From Nocardia salmonicida NBRC 13393 (lineage in GTDB: Bacteria > Actinomycetota > Actinomycetes > Mycobacteriales > Mycobacteriaceae), in NCBI RefSeq assembly GCF_001613085.1, contig NZ_BDBR01000002.1:434001-498000 (forward strand): a DNA stretch of 64,000 bases, read 5' to 3'. Positions 48,892 through 56,746 of the stretch are shown here, piece by piece. The translations under genes and the position numbers were made by a program. The notes below the pieces were generated by a model, which searched no databases, had not been told where the DNA came from, and worked only from the letters and a program-made list of their open reading frames with translations. Every line of letters begins with the position of its first letter. Position 1 is the stretch's first letter.

Positions 48892-49884
48892 ATGTCCGAC
48901 ACCTCTGCCCGGCTGCTGCGTCTGCTGTCGTTGCTACAGACCCACCGCGGGTGGTCCGGCGCCGAACTCGCGGCCAAGCTCGAAGTCACCGCCCGCACCG
49001 TGCGCCGCGATGTGGAACGGCTGCGCGGACTGGGTTATCCGGTGCAGGCATTGCAGGGCAGCGCGGGTTATCGACTGGGGGCCGGTGCGTCGATGCCGCC
49101 GCTGCTGCTCGACGACGAGGAAGCCGTGGCCGTCGCGGTCGGTTTGCGCACCACCTCGGGCGGCACCGTCACCGGCATCGAGGACGCGTCGTCGCGCGCA
49201 CTGGCCAAACTGGAACAGGTGCTGCCGTCGCGGCTGCGGCATCGGCTGACGACATTGCAGCAGTCGATGGTGCGGGTCGCCGCCGAAGCACCGCGGGTGG
49301 CGCCCGAGATCCTGCTGACGATCGCGGAGGCCTGTCGACGCCACGAACGTCTGCGTTTCGACTACACCGACCACGCCGGTCACACATCTCGCCGCGATGT
49401 CGAACCCGATTCGCTGGTCAATGTGAGCAGGCACTGGTATCTGGTCGGTTGGGATGTCGACCGGGCGGACTGGCGGTCCTTCCGCATCGACCGGCTCCAG
49501 CCGCGCGTGCCGACGGGCCCACGTTTCGCCCCGCGCCCACTGCCCGACGGCGACGCGGCAACCTATCTGTCACGCAGGCTGTCGGTCGCGTCGTGGCCGT
49601 GGCGCACGGTCGTCACCCTGCACGGATCGGCCACCGCGCTGGCCGATCGTGTCTGGCCGGGAATGGGTGTGCTCGAAGCGGTCGACGACTCCCGCTGCCT
49701 GCTGCATCTGGGTGCCGACTCCCCTGCCTCGCTGGCCTGGATGATCACCGCCCTGGACACCGAGTTCACCGTCACCGATCCACCGGAGCTCATCACCGCG
49801 CTGCGTACGGTGAGCGAGCGCTGCCGTGACGCGATCATAAATGCACCTGGTGCAACTTTGCATCCCGCGCCACCAATGCTCTGA
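48892..49884 (+). CDS. WYL-domain transcriptional regulator (YafY/DeoR-like HTH)
   Basis: 330 residues. The N-terminal helix-turn-helix is RLLSLLQTHRGWSGAELAAKLEVTARTVRRDVERLRGLGYPVQ. The WYL domain follows in the middle, with the RHWYLVGWDVDRADWRSFRIDRL segment that names the family. WYL domains sense small ligands or nucleic acids. Divergent from an epoxide hydrolase gene, its probable target. It ends 10 bases from the convergent serine hydrolase gene. Confidence 0.92.
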   Translation: MSDTSARLLRLLSLLQTHRGWSGAELAAKLEVTARTVRRDVERLRGLGYPVQALQGSAGYRLGAGASMPPLLLDDEEAVAVAVGLRTTSGGTVTGIEDASSRALAKLEQVLPSRLRHRLTTLQQSMVRVAAEAPRVAPEILLTIAEACRRHERLRFDYTDHAGHTSRRDVEPDSLVNVSRHWYLVGWDVDRADWRSFRIDRLQPRVPTGPRFAPRPLPDGDAATYLSRRLSVASWPWRTVVTLHGSATALADRVWPGMGVLEAVDDSRCLLHLGADSPASLAWMITALDTEFTVTDPPELITALRTVSERCRDAIINAPGATLHPAPPML

Positions 49885-49894
49885 GGCGCGATAT

Positions 49895-51010
49895 TCAGTC
49901 GCACAGTGCGTGAGTGAGCATCCCGCCGAGATCGACAGCCGACGATGTGCCGGTGTAGACGATGGTGACCGCCCGGCCGGCTCGGGTGGCGCCCGCGACG
50001 GTGGAGAATCCGGGAACGCCGCCGATGTGGCCGACAAACTGGGCACCGCACGGCAGTGGGGTGTAGCCGAGACCGAGACCGTAGGACATGCCGTCCCCGT
50101 TGCCCATGTCGATTCCGTCGAGCATCTGCCGAAGTTGTGGCTCGGGTACGACCTGACCGTCCAGCAGCGCGAGGAAGAACCGATTCACATCTGCGCCGGT
50201 GCTGACCAGGGCACCGGATGTCCACGGCACCGACGGCTCCATCGGCGTGGTGTCGGTGACGGTCCCGTCGATCGCGGTGTAACCGGTGGGATGGGGCAGG
50301 CGCAGCCCGGTTTCGCCGGTGGCGGGCAGGTAGGTATTCGACAGGCCGAGCGGGGTCAGGATGCGGTCGCGCAGTTCGTCGGTGTAGCGGTGTCCGGTCA
50401 CCGCCTCGATCAGCATGCCCGCGACGATGTAGTTGATGTTGGTGTACTCGAACCGGCTGCCGGGCGCGAACTTCGCGGGGTTCTCCAGGGCCAGTGCGAT
50501 CTCCTCGGCCGGGGTGAAGGTGCGACCGTTCTCGGCCGCTGCGTGTTCGTCGAGCTCGGGGGATCGAGCCGGCTCGGGCAGGCCACTGCGGTGGCCCAGG
50601 ATCTGACGAACGGTGATCGCGCGACCGTCCACGCCGTCACCGGTGAGCAATCCGGGCAGGTACGTGTCGACGGACCGGTCGAGGTCGACGCGGTGTTCGG
50701 CGACCAGTTGCAGCATGATCGCGGCGGTGAAGGCCTTGGTGACGCTGCCGATCCGCACATGCTGGGCGACGTCGGTGACGATCGGAGTCGCGGCGAGCGC
50801 ATCGCCCAGACCGGCGCCGACGACGGTGCTCACACCGTTCTCGGTGAGCGTGGCCATGGCCCCGACGGCGCCCGCGCCGACCATCGAATCGAGGTCGCCT
50901 CGCACGCTGTCCACCCGGGCGACCGCGACAGGATCGGCCTCACTCGTCGTGCAGGCGGACAGGACCAGCGCGGCCGTGAGGATCGGCACGGTGAAGATTC
51001 CAAAACGCAT
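49895..51010 (-). CDS. Serine hydrolase lipoprotein (beta-lactamase / DD-carboxypeptidase fold)
   Basis: 371 residues. A lipoprotein signal is present: a hydrophobic stretch then ALVLSACTTS with a lipobox cysteine, so the protein is anchored outside the membrane. Start MRFGIF at 51010 is chosen because the signal peptide begins there. Catalytic motifs: SVTK (SxxK) near residue 100, YTN (YxN), and HIGG near the C-terminus. It may act on cell-wall peptide or on esters; a penicillin-binding activity is possible. Two direct repeats lie upstream. Paralogous in fold, not closely in sequence, to the broken gene at 11772-12928. Confidence 0.9.
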   Translation of the reverse strand: MRFGIFTVPILTAALVLSACTTSEADPVAVARVDSVRGDLDSMVGAGAVGAMATLTENGVSTVVGAGLGDALAATPIVTDVAQHVRIGSVTKAFTAAIMLQLVAEHRVDLDRSVDTYLPGLLTGDGVDGRAITVRQILGHRSGLPEPARSPELDEHAAAENGRTFTPAEEIALALENPAKFAPGSRFEYTNINYIVAGMLIEAVTGHRYTDELRDRILTPLGLSNTYLPATGETGLRLPHPTGYTAIDGTVTDTTPMEPSVPWTSGALVSTGADVNRFFLALLDGQVVPEPQLRQMLDGIDMGNGDGMSYGLGLGYTPLPCGAQFVGHIGGVPGFSTVAGATRAGRAVTIVYTGTSSAVDLGGMLTHALCD

Positions 51011-51042
51011 GATCGAACGGTAGGAAGCGCAGGCCCACACAG

Positions 51043-51082
51043 ACATCGGACTGCGGTACTACCACCACATCGGACTGCGGTA
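51043..51082 (-). repeat. Two 16-bp direct repeats upstream of the serine hydrolase gene
   Basis: ACATCGGACTGCGGTA occurs at 51043-51058 and again at 51067-51082, a 24-bp period. On the coding (minus) strand both read TACCGCAGTCCGATGT and lie 33-72 bp before the start codon. Likely tandem sites for a regulator. Confidence 0.7.
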
Positions 51083-51118
51083 GTGGGGCAGGGCGGTCCG
51101 GTCGCCCTGCCCCGCTAC
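51080..51118 (-). terminator. Hairpin terminator after the F420-type nitroreductase gene
   Basis: A 16-bp stem with one G-T pair (GTAGTGGGGCAGGGCG / CGCCCTGCCCCGCTAC) and a 7-base loop, starting 10 bases past the stop codon at 51128 on the minus strand. It overlaps the edge of the direct repeats. Confidence 0.72.
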
Positions 51119-51127
51119 GTCATCAGA

Positions 51128-51565
51128 TCAGTTCCGACGCAACGCGAGCACCGGGATGGTGCGGATACCCTTCGTCTTCTCCTCGTATTCGGCGAAACCG
51201 GGATACCGTCGCGCCTGCTCGGCGTAGAGGCGGTCACGTTCGGCGCCGGTGACTTCGGTGACGGTGACCGCGAAGGTCTCGGTGCCGACCTCCGCCTCTG
51301 CTTTGCCCGCCGAGACGAGGTTGTGGTACCAGTCGGGATTGGTGGGGGCACCGGCTTTGGACGCGAAGACATACATGACCTTCGGGTCGTTCTCATCGGC
51401 CAGGTACATCATCGGAGACACCAGTTGCCGGTCGGTGCGCCGCCCTCGGTGATGCACCAGCACCATCGGCGCACCCTCGAAGGGCCCACCCACTCGCCCG
51501 TCGTTGTCGCGGAACTCGGCGATGATCTTGCTGTTCCAGTCCTGGGATTCGCTCATGCCTGGCAT
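51128..51565 (-). CDS. F420-dependent nitroreductase/deazaflavin reductase family protein (Ddn-like)
   Basis: 145 residues. Family marks: MVLVHHRGRRTDRQLVSPMMYL, FASKAGAPTNPDWYHNLV and the C-terminal RTIPVLALRR. These split-barrel proteins use the deazaflavin F420, which is present in Nocardia and mycobacteria, to reduce quinones or nitro compounds. The start is the first ATG of MPGMSESQ, preceded by GGAGAG; the second ATG is possible. A clear hairpin terminator follows. Confidence 0.9.
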   Translation of the reverse strand: MPGMSESQDWNSKIIAEFRDNDGRVGGPFEGAPMVLVHHRGRRTDRQLVSPMMYLADENDPKVMYVFASKAGAPTNPDWYHNLVSAGKAEAEVGTETFAVTVTEVTGAERDRLYAEQARRYPGFAEYEEKTKGIRTIPVLALRRN

Positions 51566-51602
51566 CTTCTCTCCCGGCCTCGCCGTGTGCGAGCAACCAC
51601 GC

Positions 51603-52430
51603 TCACGGCTCGTCGAGTACTTCTTGCAGGCGCGCGGCGAAGGTGACGGGGTCGTTGACGAATCCGGTGTGGTCGCCGGGGAACAGGACCGGGTCCACGC
51701 CCAGCGCCGAGGCCAGTTCTCGTGTGGTGCGATCGCAGAACTGGCCGGTGGATTCGGCACCGATTCCGACGATCACACGGGTGGGGATCGAGCGCAGCAA
51801 CGGCGGGTCCGGTACCCAGGCGGTGGTCTGGCCTAGTTCATGGGCGAACCAGAAGCGTTCGCTGGCCACCTGCTGAGGATCGCGGTCGCCGCCGAAGATC
51901 TGTTCGAGCATCGGGTCCGGGATGGGAATCTCGGCTTGGGCGAAGAACTTTCGCCAGGCGCCGACCACCTCGCCGGTGGCGTAGGTGGCGACGATGTCCT
52001 CGGTGAGCGCGCGCTGGGCATCGGCGTCGGGCAGCAGTTCGCGCAGCGGCGGTTCGTGGGCGACGGCGGTGGTGACCAGATCGGGGTGGGCCTGAGCCAG
52101 AGCCAGCCCGGTGACGGCGCCGCCGCTGGATCCGAAGACCACGGCCGGGCCCTCGTCGAGATGGGTGATGAGCTGGGCCAGGTCCCCGGCACGGGCGAGC
52201 ACCGTCGAATCCTGGTTCGGATCGTCGAGAGGGCTACCGAAATGGCCGCGCGGGTCGGTGGTGAGGACGGTGTTGGTGGTGGCGAGTTGTTCGGCGGCCG
52301 CGGCGAACGAGGCGGCGTTCATCGGGGCGCCGACGAGGACGAGCAGCGGTCCCGACCCACGGACCTCGTAATACAGGCGGGCGTCGGGCACCACGAGGGT
52401 GCCGGTGGTGACGGCGGAACTGGCGGTCAT
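51603..52430 (-). CDS. Alpha/beta hydrolase
   Basis: 275 residues. The nucleophile elbow is GSSGGAVTG (serine), preceded by the acid-strand pattern TTDPRGHFGSP. The catalytic histidine is in FPGDHTGF near the C-terminus. The first strand is LLVLVGAPMNAASF, lacking the usual HG oxyanion motif, which is replaced by GAPMN. Start MTASSAV (52430) follows GGGAGAG. Same direction as the F420-type gene 37 bp downstream, so possibly one transcript. Substrate unknown. Confidence 0.87.
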   Translation of the reverse strand: MTASSAVTTGTLVVPDARLYYEVRGSGPLLVLVGAPMNAASFAAAAEQLATTNTVLTTDPRGHFGSPLDDPNQDSTVLARAGDLAQLITHLDEGPAVVFGSSGGAVTGLALAQAHPDLVTTAVAHEPPLRELLPDADAQRALTEDIVATYATGEVVGAWRKFFAQAEIPIPDPMLEQIFGGDRDPQQVASERFWFAHELGQTTAWVPDPPLLRSIPTRVIVGIGAESTGQFCDRTTRELASALGVDPVLFPGDHTGFVNDPVTFAARLQEVLDEP

Positions 52431-52537
52431 GAGGCTCTCCCGGATCTCGGCTACAGGTAGCACTCATACAGACGGTGCGGGATGCGAGAATTCATCGGTC
52501 GTTGCGAATGTTCTTTCACCATAACCTTTGTCGCAGG

Positions 52538-53902
52538 TCAGAGATCTTTCGATGGCGAAAGTCGGGCCAGCGCCACCACGGTCACGCCGCAACCGGCGAC
52601 GACGATCCACCCGAGCCGGGCCGATCCGGCACCGGCGATCAGTCCGCCGGCAACCGCGATACCGACCGCGGCGCCGACTTGCCGAGCGGTAGAGGTGATC
52701 CCACCCGCGACCCCGGCCCTGGCGGCGGGCAATCCGCTCACGGCGGTGTTGGTGATCGGGGCGTTCGCGAACCCGAAGCCGACCCCGATCAGCGCGAACG
52801 CGCCCAACAGCACGATCGGATCCGGCTTGTCACCAGCGCCGACGAGCAGAGCTCCACCGGCAGTGAGGAATCCACCCGCGAGCAACAACGGCAGTCGAGC
52901 ACCGACGCGGCCGACGAGAATTCCCGACAGCGGTGCGCAGAAGGTCGCGGCCACCGCGAGCGGCAGCGTGATCGCTCCCGCCGCGACCGCGCCCATCCCC
53001 CGTCCCTGCTGCAGATGCCAGGTGCTCAGCAGCAAGGTGGTCGTCAGCGCGACGAACACCACCACCGCCCCGACGACCGCGGCGGAGAAGGGCGCCCGCC
53101 GAAACAGCGCGGGATCGATCAACGGCTCGGCCACCCGGCGCTCCACCCACACGAATCCGGCGGTCGCGGCCCCGACGCCGAGATATCCGGCGACTGCCGT
53201 GGCCGAGCTCCATCCGATCCGTGGGCCTTCGATGAGCAGCGCGATCACCCCTGCGATGACCAGCACCAGCAATACCTGCCCCACGCCGTCGATCCGGCGT
53301 GCCTGTTCGGCCCGCGATTCCGGGACGAACACCGCGCTCAGGACGAGAGCGATCACCACCACGGGTACCGCGATCCAGAACACCGACCGCCACCCGAACC
53401 AGTCGACCAGCGCCCCACCCAACGTCGGCCCGACCGCCATGCTCACCCCGAACACCGCCGCCCACACCCCGATCGCCCGTGCGCGCTGCCGCGGATCGGT
53501 GATCGTCGACACCACGATCGCCAACGCCACCGGGCTCAGCATCGATCCACCCACACCCTGGGCGATCCGCGCCGCGATCAGTACCTCGACCGTCGGTGCC
53601 AGCGCGCATACTGCCGAAGCGAAGCCGAAAACCGCGAGGCCGAGCCGGAATACCCGACGCCGCCCGACCCGATCCGCGATCGCCCCCGAGGTGATGAGAA
53701 AGCTCGCCAGCGCCAACGTGTAGGAGTCGACGACCCACTCCAGGCCCTGCGGCCCGACACCGATGCCGTCACCGATCGCGGGCAGGGCCACGGTGACGAT
53801 GGTCGCGTCGAGCCCGACGACGAACAGGCTCAACGAACACACCGCCAGCACCGCCCAGGGACGAACGGCGGTCGTATGGGCGCGAATAGGGTTGTCCAGC
53901 AT
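52538..53902 (-). CDS. DHA2-type MFS drug efflux transporter (EmrB/QacA family)
   Basis: 454 residues, highly hydrophobic, around 14 membrane helices expected. Motif D1 is LDATIVTVALPAIG in the first helix. Motif A is SGAIADRVGRRRVFRLG, and motif C-like VGPTLGGALVDWFGWR lies in helix 5, typical of proton-driven multidrug antiporters. Start ATG 53902 (MLDNP) follows a strong GAGGAGGA ribosome site. A 15-bp palindrome 65 bp upstream may be an operator. Confidence 0.92.
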   Translation of the reverse strand: MLDNPIRAHTTAVRPWAVLAVCSLSLFVVGLDATIVTVALPAIGDGIGVGPQGLEWVVDSYTLALASFLITSGAIADRVGRRRVFRLGLAVFGFASAVCALAPTVEVLIAARIAQGVGGSMLSPVALAIVVSTITDPRQRARAIGVWAAVFGVSMAVGPTLGGALVDWFGWRSVFWIAVPVVVIALVLSAVFVPESRAEQARRIDGVGQVLLVLVIAGVIALLIEGPRIGWSSATAVAGYLGVGAATAGFVWVERRVAEPLIDPALFRRAPFSAAVVGAVVVFVALTTTLLLSTWHLQQGRGMGAVAAGAITLPLAVAATFCAPLSGILVGRVGARLPLLLAGGFLTAGGALLVGAGDKPDPIVLLGAFALIGVGFGFANAPITNTAVSGLPAARAGVAGGITSTARQVGAAVGIAVAGGLIAGAGSARLGWIVVAGCGVTVVALARLSPSKDL

Positions 53903-53966
53903 GGGCGGTCCTCCTCGAATCGAGGACCCGAGTATCACCAGCTGTCAGCCGAGCTGCCCAGAAAAA

Positions 53967-53981
53967 TTGCCGAATCGGCAA
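53967..53981. promoter_or_regulatory. Palindrome upstream of the MFS transporter gene
   Basis: TTGCCGA-A-TCGGCAA, perfect 7-bp arms with a 1-base centre, 65 bp before the start codon of the transporter. It is a possible operator for a regulator not found adjacent; a role as terminator of the small gene upstream is less likely. Confidence 0.45.
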
Positions 53982-54026
53982 GGATGTTCCCCGCTATGGC
54001 ACATTCGCTGACGGGGCGCGGTCGAG

Positions 54027-54227
54027 CTAACGACGACGGCGGAGTTCGTCCGCGCGTGCGCGCAGTGTCGCGGCGACCAGTTCGCGACCTTCGTGGGCCA
54101 GATCGACCACTTCGCGGGCGCTCTTGCGTCCCGCGTCGCTCACGATGCTCGCCAGCGCGGTACCTGTTCGGCGCGCCGCGATGGACAGTTCGTTGAGCAG
54201 TTCTCGGCCGGGTTCGAATTTGTCCAT
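54027..54227 (-). CDS. Small hypothetical protein
   Basis: 66 residues from ATG 54227 (MDKFEPGRELLNELSIAARRTG...), helical, ending in four arginines. A GTG start at 54269 would give 80 residues. Charged and soluble. No family recognised. It has coding-like composition and a GGAG sequence 12 bases before the ATG, but it could be spurious. Confidence 0.45.
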   Translation of the reverse strand: MDKFEPGRELLNELSIAARRTGTALASIVSDAGRKSAREVVDLAHEGRELVAATLRARADELRRRR

Positions 54228-54506
54228 CTCGGTGGGACTCCATTCGCAGTGCAAACCAGCTGGTATCACCTGGAAAGCTCAGTGTACAGTCGTGCACTGA
54301 ATACGTGTCAAGCCCCCCGCGTCGCGGTGACTACGATTCCCGCATGTCAGCCCGTCCGTCAAGGGGTTTCGCATGCTGAGCTCTCACCTGGAACCATACG
54401 AGCACGCAGTGATCCGACCGACAAGCACCGGCACTACCGCAGCAGCGAGCGAACGAACGCCGGTGCCGCACAGCGGAGAGCTGCACGGCACCAGGGTGGG
54501 TCAGGT

Positions 54507-55931
54507 TCAGTTGTAGGAATTGGCGACCCCGTCGAGCAGGTGCTCGAGGGTCTCGTAGGCCGGGACGTCGACCACGTCGATCAGATCGGCGGCCACCGGC
54601 ACCGAGCGCTCGGCGGCGACCGAGGTGAACTGGGCGGTGTCGCCGGTGCGGAAACCGTGTTCGGCGGCCAGACGACGCAGCTCGGGGTTGTCGGTGAGGA
54701 GTTTGCCGATCTTGTCGCCGGTGGGATTCAACGGGACCAGCGTGTGACTCGACAGGACGGTCGGGGTCGGGTAGGTCAGCACCATGTCCGGCTTGATCCG
54801 GCCCTTGCCCGCCGCTTCGACGAACTGCGCCTCGTAGATGCAGACCAGCGGGGTCGGGCCCATACCGTTGGTGAGGTACTGGTTGAACGGTCCTTCGCTG
54901 CTGTTGTCGGTGTAGCCCTGGGCGAGGAACAGCTTCGACAGGGCGGGCAACACGTGCTGTTCGGCGGTGGCGCCGCGCACGATGGTGTGGTCGTTGGCGA
55001 CGTAGCTGGCGATCGACAGGTACATGGCCGCGGAATTGGAACTGCGCGGATCGGTGGTGGAGACCAGGATGTTCTTGGCCACCGGGTAGGTGGTGTTGTC
55101 GGGCAGGTCGTCCCACTGCACGCCGGTGCCGGCCAACTCCAGGTACTTGTTCATGTCGAACGTCGCGACCGGACCCGGCTTGATCACCCCGGCCGTCGTC
55201 AGCAGGTCCGCGATCGGCCGGTAGGTGGCGATGGCGATGGGCGACGAGAACGGCGTGTATTTGGTGGTGATGTTGCGCTGGCGCTGGATTCGTTCCGCGG
55301 CCGGAATGCTGGACGGGAACGCGAAATCGAAGGCGCCGAGATCGACGGTGGTCGCGATCTGGCGCGAACCGGCCGGTTCGACCTCGACGCGGATGCCGTT
55401 GTCGGCGAGCACCTTCACCACGCGCTCGTCGGCGAAGAACGACATCTTCTCCGACCCGACGACACCGCGCACCACAGTCGCCGCGGCGACCGGAGTGGCG
55501 GCCGGAGCATCGGCGCCTCCGGGCAACAGCACGACCCCGGCCACGACGGCGGCGACCACCACGACCGCGCCGAGCGACAACGGCACCGCCGCCCGCCTGC
55601 TCACCAGCCGCTTGGGCTGCTTCTCGGTCGTGTTCGACTCTCGCGCGATGAGCTCGGAGGCCCGCACGCTGGCCGAGGGCGCCGGAATCCGCACCGTCGG
55701 ATCGGGATCGGCGAGTTCACGGCGCACGATCCGCTCGACCAGAATCGGTACGAACTCCCGGATCGGCTTATCGGTGAAACGATGGTGCGCGGCGCCTACC
55801 GCCGACGTCACCTGGTCGACGGGGACGTTCTCGGACAGGTCTTCGACCAAACTCTCGGTCATGCGCCGCATAGCCAGCTCTTCACGCTGGACGGCATCGG
55901 CAGCTAGGCCGGGTACTACGCGCGACACCAC
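54507..55931 (-). CDS. Membrane-anchored solute-binding-like protein with N-terminal helical domain
   Basis: 474 residues. The N-terminal part (about 20-75: MRRMTESLVEDLSENVPVDQ...VRRELAD) is a small helical bundle of the kind found in mycobacterial proteins as a dimerisation domain. One transmembrane helix lies at about 115-140 (VPLSLGAVVVVAAVVAGVVLL). The rest (about 150-474) resembles a periplasmic substrate-binding fold of the type II class (GAFDFAFPSSIPAAERIQ, CIYEAQFVEAAG, VLTYPTPTVLSSHTLVPL). So a cytoplasmic sensor or assembly domain is coupled to an extracytoplasmic ligand domain. No ABC transporter genes are adjacent. Confidence 0.8.
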   Translation of the reverse strand: MVSRVVPGLAADAVQREELAMRRMTESLVEDLSENVPVDQVTSAVGAAHHRFTDKPIREFVPILVERIVRRELADPDPTVRIPAPSASVRASELIARESNTTEKQPKRLVSRRAAVPLSLGAVVVVAAVVAGVVLLPGGADAPAATPVAAATVVRGVVGSEKMSFFADERVVKVLADNGIRVEVEPAGSRQIATTVDLGAFDFAFPSSIPAAERIQRQRNITTKYTPFSSPIAIATYRPIADLLTTAGVIKPGPVATFDMNKYLELAGTGVQWDDLPDNTTYPVAKNILVSTTDPRSSNSAAMYLSIASYVANDHTIVRGATAEQHVLPALSKLFLAQGYTDNSSEGPFNQYLTNGMGPTPLVCIYEAQFVEAAGKGRIKPDMVLTYPTPTVLSSHTLVPLNPTGDKIGKLLTDNPELRRLAAEHGFRTGDTAQFTSVAAERSVPVAADLIDVVDVPAYETLEHLLDGVANSYN

Positions 55932-56158
55932 AATTCTCCTGGGCTCACAATCGGGCTCTGCGGACGCGGCGCGCCGAACAGGGCCCCTCTCTCCCCGTGC
56001 GCACGCCGCGGGCCACGCTACCGGCGCGCAGCATAGTTACCCCAGCTGTGAGCGAGGGTGCACACAGAGTTCAGCACGCGCTCGACTGCCCGCAATGTCG
56101 CGTTGTCCCCGAGTTCGCGTAAACCTCGAATTACATACTGGCAGTGTGTGATTCGCTA

Positions 56159-56746
56159 CTACAGCTCGGTCGCGGCGCGAATCGGCCGACTCTGTTCCTC
56201 GGTCGCGGACCCGTGCGCCGCGTGCAGCGCCGCCCGCCAGAGTCCACCGGCGAGCAGTTCCATGACACCGATCACGACCAGCCCACCACCGGCCATCGTG
56301 GCCAGCCCCGTGACCGTCTGGAAGGTGATCGCGATGACGGCGATGCCGATCGCGGTGGTGACGAGCCCGCACACTTCGTGGGTCCAGCCGTCGACGATGC
56401 TGTCGTCCCACGCCGCGACCAGCGCCTGCACGATGCCGCGCACCGACCAGCCGATGCCGATCCACAGGGCGAGCAGTTCGATATTGCCGCCGTAGAAGAC
56501 CAGCCCGGCCAATATCCCGGTGAGCCCCGCACTGACCAGTACCAGCACCCTCAGCGGCAACGCGATCCGCGCCATGAACGCCAGATACGTCTGCACCGCG
56601 GTACTCAGAACCAGCGAGATCCCGAACAGCGTCGCCAGGGTGGATTCGTCGCGCCCCGGCCACAGCAGCAGCGCCACACCCAACCCGAACGAGCACCCAC
56701 CGGCCACGAGCATCGCGGTGCCGGTCCGATCGGCGTCGCGGGTCAT
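56159..56746 (-). CDS. HdeD family membrane protein
   Basis: 195 residues, about six transmembrane helices with short loops, in the DUF308/HdeD arrangement (paired helices such as LVAGGCSFGLGVALLLWPG and GGGLVVIGVMELLAGGLW). HdeD of Escherichia coli is tied to acid resistance; the function in actinobacteria is not established. Its start overlaps the UvrA-like gene stop by 4 bases, so it is co-translated with it. Confidence 0.85.
   Translation of the reverse strand: MTRDADRTGTAMLVAGGCSFGLGVALLLWPGRDESTLATLFGISLVLSTAVQTYLAFMARIALPLRVLVLVSAGLTGILAGLVFYGGNIELLALWIGIGWSVRGIVQALVAAWDDSIVDGWTHEVCGLVTTAIGIAVIAITFQTVTGLATMAGGGLVVIGVMELLAGGLWRAALHAAHGSATEEQSRPIRAATEL

Noticed and set aside
52475..54196. 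573-residue plus-strand frame opposite the MFS transporter
   Set aside because: Arginine/proline/histidine-rich antisense translation; the minus strand has the transporter motifs.
54093..55907. 604-residue plus-strand frame opposite the solute-binding-like gene
   Set aside because: Antisense shadow without hydrophobic or domain pattern; the minus-strand gene has a membrane helix and a coherent fold.
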